From positions 3,050,775-3,114,774 of the forward strand of contig OZ014418.1 in NCBI GenBank assembly GCA_963965975.1: a stretch of 64,000 nt of DNA, in the 5' to 3' direction. Below are positions 61,800 to 64,000 of the stretch, piece after piece. How positions within the stretch are numbered: the stretch's first letter is position 1; each line of letters begins with the position of its first letter. The notes below the pieces were generated by a model. It was given only the letters and a program-made list of their open reading frames with translations, ran no database searches and was not told the origin of the DNA. Origin of the DNA: Xestospongia bergquistia (Eukaryota > Porifera > Demospongiae > Haplosclerida > Petrosiidae). The position numbers and the translations under genes were made by a program.

Positions 61800-62270
61800 T
61801 TTTCCACTTTGAAAGTGATTGAGTTTTATGTTATTGTACTTTGGACAGAACAGGATAAAATGAGGTGCATCGTCCACTGAATTTGTGTTACAAAGGGTAC
61901 ATAGTCTATCCTTTAGAGGTAGCTTAGGTACATGAAATGCCCCCTCTCAACATAGGTGCAGACAACCCCCACGTATGGCCACCATAGTCCAACATCTCTT
62001 CGTGGTCATTTTGGCAAGCACATAACTAGGTGGCAATAACCCCTGTTGTAGTTGTGTATATATTACTAACTTACTCCCTGACTCAGACGAGGGATCTAAA
62101 GGTTTATTTAGATGAGACTACCAGTCATCATTGGCTATAGTGTGCATTATATTATGTAGTTCTTGTAGGTATTGTGTTCATGCTATTATTATATCCTCTT
62201 ATTTTACACAATAATTTCATGCAATGCCAAGACCAAGTGTGTTTTCCTAAATTACCTAGTCAGTGAATTG
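61800..62270 (-). mobile_element. LINE 3' remnant (end of ORF2, zinc-binding tail)
   Basis: The minus strand shows the end of a non-LTR reverse transcriptase: around 61930-61860 a Cys-x2-Cys-like piece followed by HFIL-type and C-x-KY-type residues, the usual zinc-binding tail. Upstream (about 62130-61990) is an arginine- and tryptophan-containing region with the common PPS-x-VLAKMTTKR spacing. Several stops. Confidence 0.55.
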
Positions 62271-62445
62271 TTTGAATAGACTCTGTAGTAAGGGGTTGCA
62301 TGTATTTTTTTCTAATTGTATAAAAAGTTTAAGAATGATATTCATTTGTCTATAATGGGTGGGAAACCATCCCATTTCTCCTAATAAAAATATAAATATA
62401 GTTTAATAACTCAATTTGTGATAAAATGGCGGACCCTGTAGTAGT

Positions 62446-62960
62446 CCTTTCTGTTGCTGTGCTAGTGAAAAGGTTAGGAAGATGAACAACAACAAAAAGA
62501 AAGCATCAGGTTTGGGTTAGGAAATGGTTACAGCATCAAGAACACTTTGGAGCTTACCATCATTTGATGCAAGAGATGAAATTATTGGATACTTCTAGCT
62601 ACGAAACTTTGTGAGGATGGATAGCAGTTTTGTTTGAAGAGCTGCTGAATAAAGATGCTCTGAAAATCACATTTAGGGATACTACTATGAGAGATGGTAT
62701 TCCTGGTGGTGAAAGATTGGCAGTGACCTTAAGATTTTTAGCAACAGCTAAGTGAGTTGCTTCAGTCCAAGAATACTTGCTCAGTCTTTTCATTGTATGT
62801 ACCAGGTGAAACAATTGAAAGTTTGAAATATCTGTACCGAATCTCATCACAAGCATTGGGAAAAATCATTTCCCACACATGCAAAGCCATTATTAAAGCA
62901 ATGGAGGATGAGTGCTTGAAGGTAAAGATTTTCATCGAGTATAATACCCAATGTAAATTG
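62446..62960 (+). pseudogene. PIF/Harbinger transposase N-terminal fragment (HARBI1-like)
   Basis: Pieces in order: KHQVWVRKW-like start (about 62490), GAYHHLMQEM, then an in-frame stop, FEELLNKDALKITFRDTTMRDGIPGGERLAVTLRFLATA (about 62630-62750), a gap, and YRISSQALGKIISHTCKAIIKAMEDE (about 62835-62925). This is the N-terminal half of a HARBI1/PIF nuclease; the DDE core is absent. It ends at about 62960. Confidence 0.75.
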
Positions 62961-63059
62961 CCATGAGTTTTGTTATACAGTATAGTTATGAGTAATAATA
63001 GTTAATATGTTGTGTCACTATCCACCACAAATGAGCCCATAGGTGAAGGTGTTATAGAA

Positions 63060-63935
63060 CACAATGAACCAGGTGAAAATGGCATCTGATGAGTAGTTGG
63101 ACAAGTTGGAGGAGTCATACCATATTGAGCTGTATAGAGTGTGTTTTGAAGAGACCATTTTATCCATTTCTATATCCGAGTCTCCTTGATACTTCTCAAT
63201 TCATTACCTACATACTTTCCGAAAACATCATGTTCATCATCAGTAGTACTTTTTGAGCTGCTACTCATATAAGCAATAGCACTGTCCGGTAGAGTCTCCT
63301 TTTTCTTGTCTAGTCTGGCTTTCTTTGAATGTGACTCCTTTTAAGCCAATTTACATTTTGTGTCTTTTAAAGCAGTTTCTTCTTTGTCTTCAAAGTCTTC
63401 AGAATCAACAACTGGCAATAATATAACATGATTATAGTAAACGCTGTTTGTCATAATAATTATATAATTATTATACCTTTTTGTCAATTGATGATATGCT
63501 ATATTTGGAACAATAAAGTCTTTCAAAAACCTCAGGCTTTCAAAGAACTTCTATGTTGAGACAGGATGAATATCATCTACTCCAGTTCTAATACGATTTT
63601 TCTTCTTTTTCTTTCTTTCTTCTCGCCCAAGTGTTAGTCTCAAAGACTTAATTTTTGTTTTTATTTCTGACTCTATAGAAATAGAGTTGAATGTTTCGTT
63701 ATACTGCCTACAATATGTAGACTGACTAACCTGAAACATCTAAAACCTTTGTCATTGCCTCGTACACGTTTTTCTCTTATTTCTATCAAGTTCCATTATA
63801 AGTGTTTGTGTCCGCTCATCACTCCACCATTTAGCGTCTTCTTGAGCTTCTACTCCTTCACGTGTGTCTACTTCCTTTTCTCCCATTTTAAAGTTGCTCC
63901 ACCCACATGAGGATTCTTTTAAAGTTTGTAGCAAC
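63060..63935 (-). pseudogene. Harbinger-type Myb/SANT protein, broken
   Basis: Minus strand: ATG near 63885, WWSDERTQTLIMEL (Myb/SANT helix), a one-base shift, VYEAMTKVLDVS (about 63760-63730), a small intron, IESEIKTKIKSLRLTLGREE and a Lys-rich stretch (about 63685-63560), then TAG where the family has Trp, KFFESLRFLKDFI, a small intron (about 63475-63412), and a C-terminal part (to about 63065) with DDEHDVFGKYV. At least three lesions. Such a gene is the usual companion of the Harbinger transposase, here convergent with it. Confidence 0.7.
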
Positions 63936-64000
63936 ACAAAGTTTTAACAGGCAACTTTCTAGCAAAAAATGTTCCAGTTGCATGCAACAGGTAACTCAAG

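Overview
The window is AT-rich eukaryotic DNA from an animal with compact genes. Most introns in the receptor genes are only about 45-55 nt, with GT..AG ends. The gene content (class F/Frizzled-type receptors, an Emi-type F-box protein, an LRR1-like fragment, PIF/Harbinger, hAT, Ty3/gypsy and LINE remnants) fits an early-branching metazoan. A demosponge is my best guess, but this is inference and not proven by the sequence.

Two gene families dominate. Family A encodes a Frizzled-like seven-transmembrane receptor of about 604 residues in nine exons. There are two complete copies (25401-29341 and 33766-36823), a third cut by the left window edge (1-1279), and two decayed exon-9 copies on the minus strand. 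The two complete copies lie in an ~8 kb tandem segmental duplication (about 21.83-29.6 kb and 30.12-37.0 kb). Family B is a 1,863-residue protein in eleven exons (9279-21814). Most of it is helical, armadillo-like and unassigned. Its C-terminal third carries an HNH-type Cys/His zinc module and a last Cys-rich exon. A second copy (46496-53579) keeps exons 1-8 open but has lost exons 9-11, so it lacks the HNH part. Gene order A-B-A-A-B suggests repeated duplication of an A/B pair.

Region by region: 0-1.3 kb partial receptor; 1.7-5.0 kb minus-strand Ty3/gypsy remnant without an integrase core; 5-9 kb repeats, a FLYWCH-like remnant and a MITE; 9.3-21.8 kb complete family B gene; 22-37 kb tandem receptor units with MITEs and palindromes; 37.4-40.0 kb element with ~550 bp inverted arms; 41.5-42.2 kb Emi1/Emi2-like frame with two in-frame UGA codons; 42.4-46.0 kb duplicated mini-ORF, decayed LRR1-like and unknown gene fragments; 46.1-54.1 kb truncated family B copy; 54.9-64 kb a transposon graveyard (two gypsy remnants, hAT, HIRAN-like fragment, LINE tail, PIF/Harbinger).

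The exon models rest on reading-frame phase, splice-site consensus and agreement between paralogues. They have not been checked against transcripts. Pairwise comparison of the duplicates gives internal evidence for exon limits and for which insertions came after duplication.
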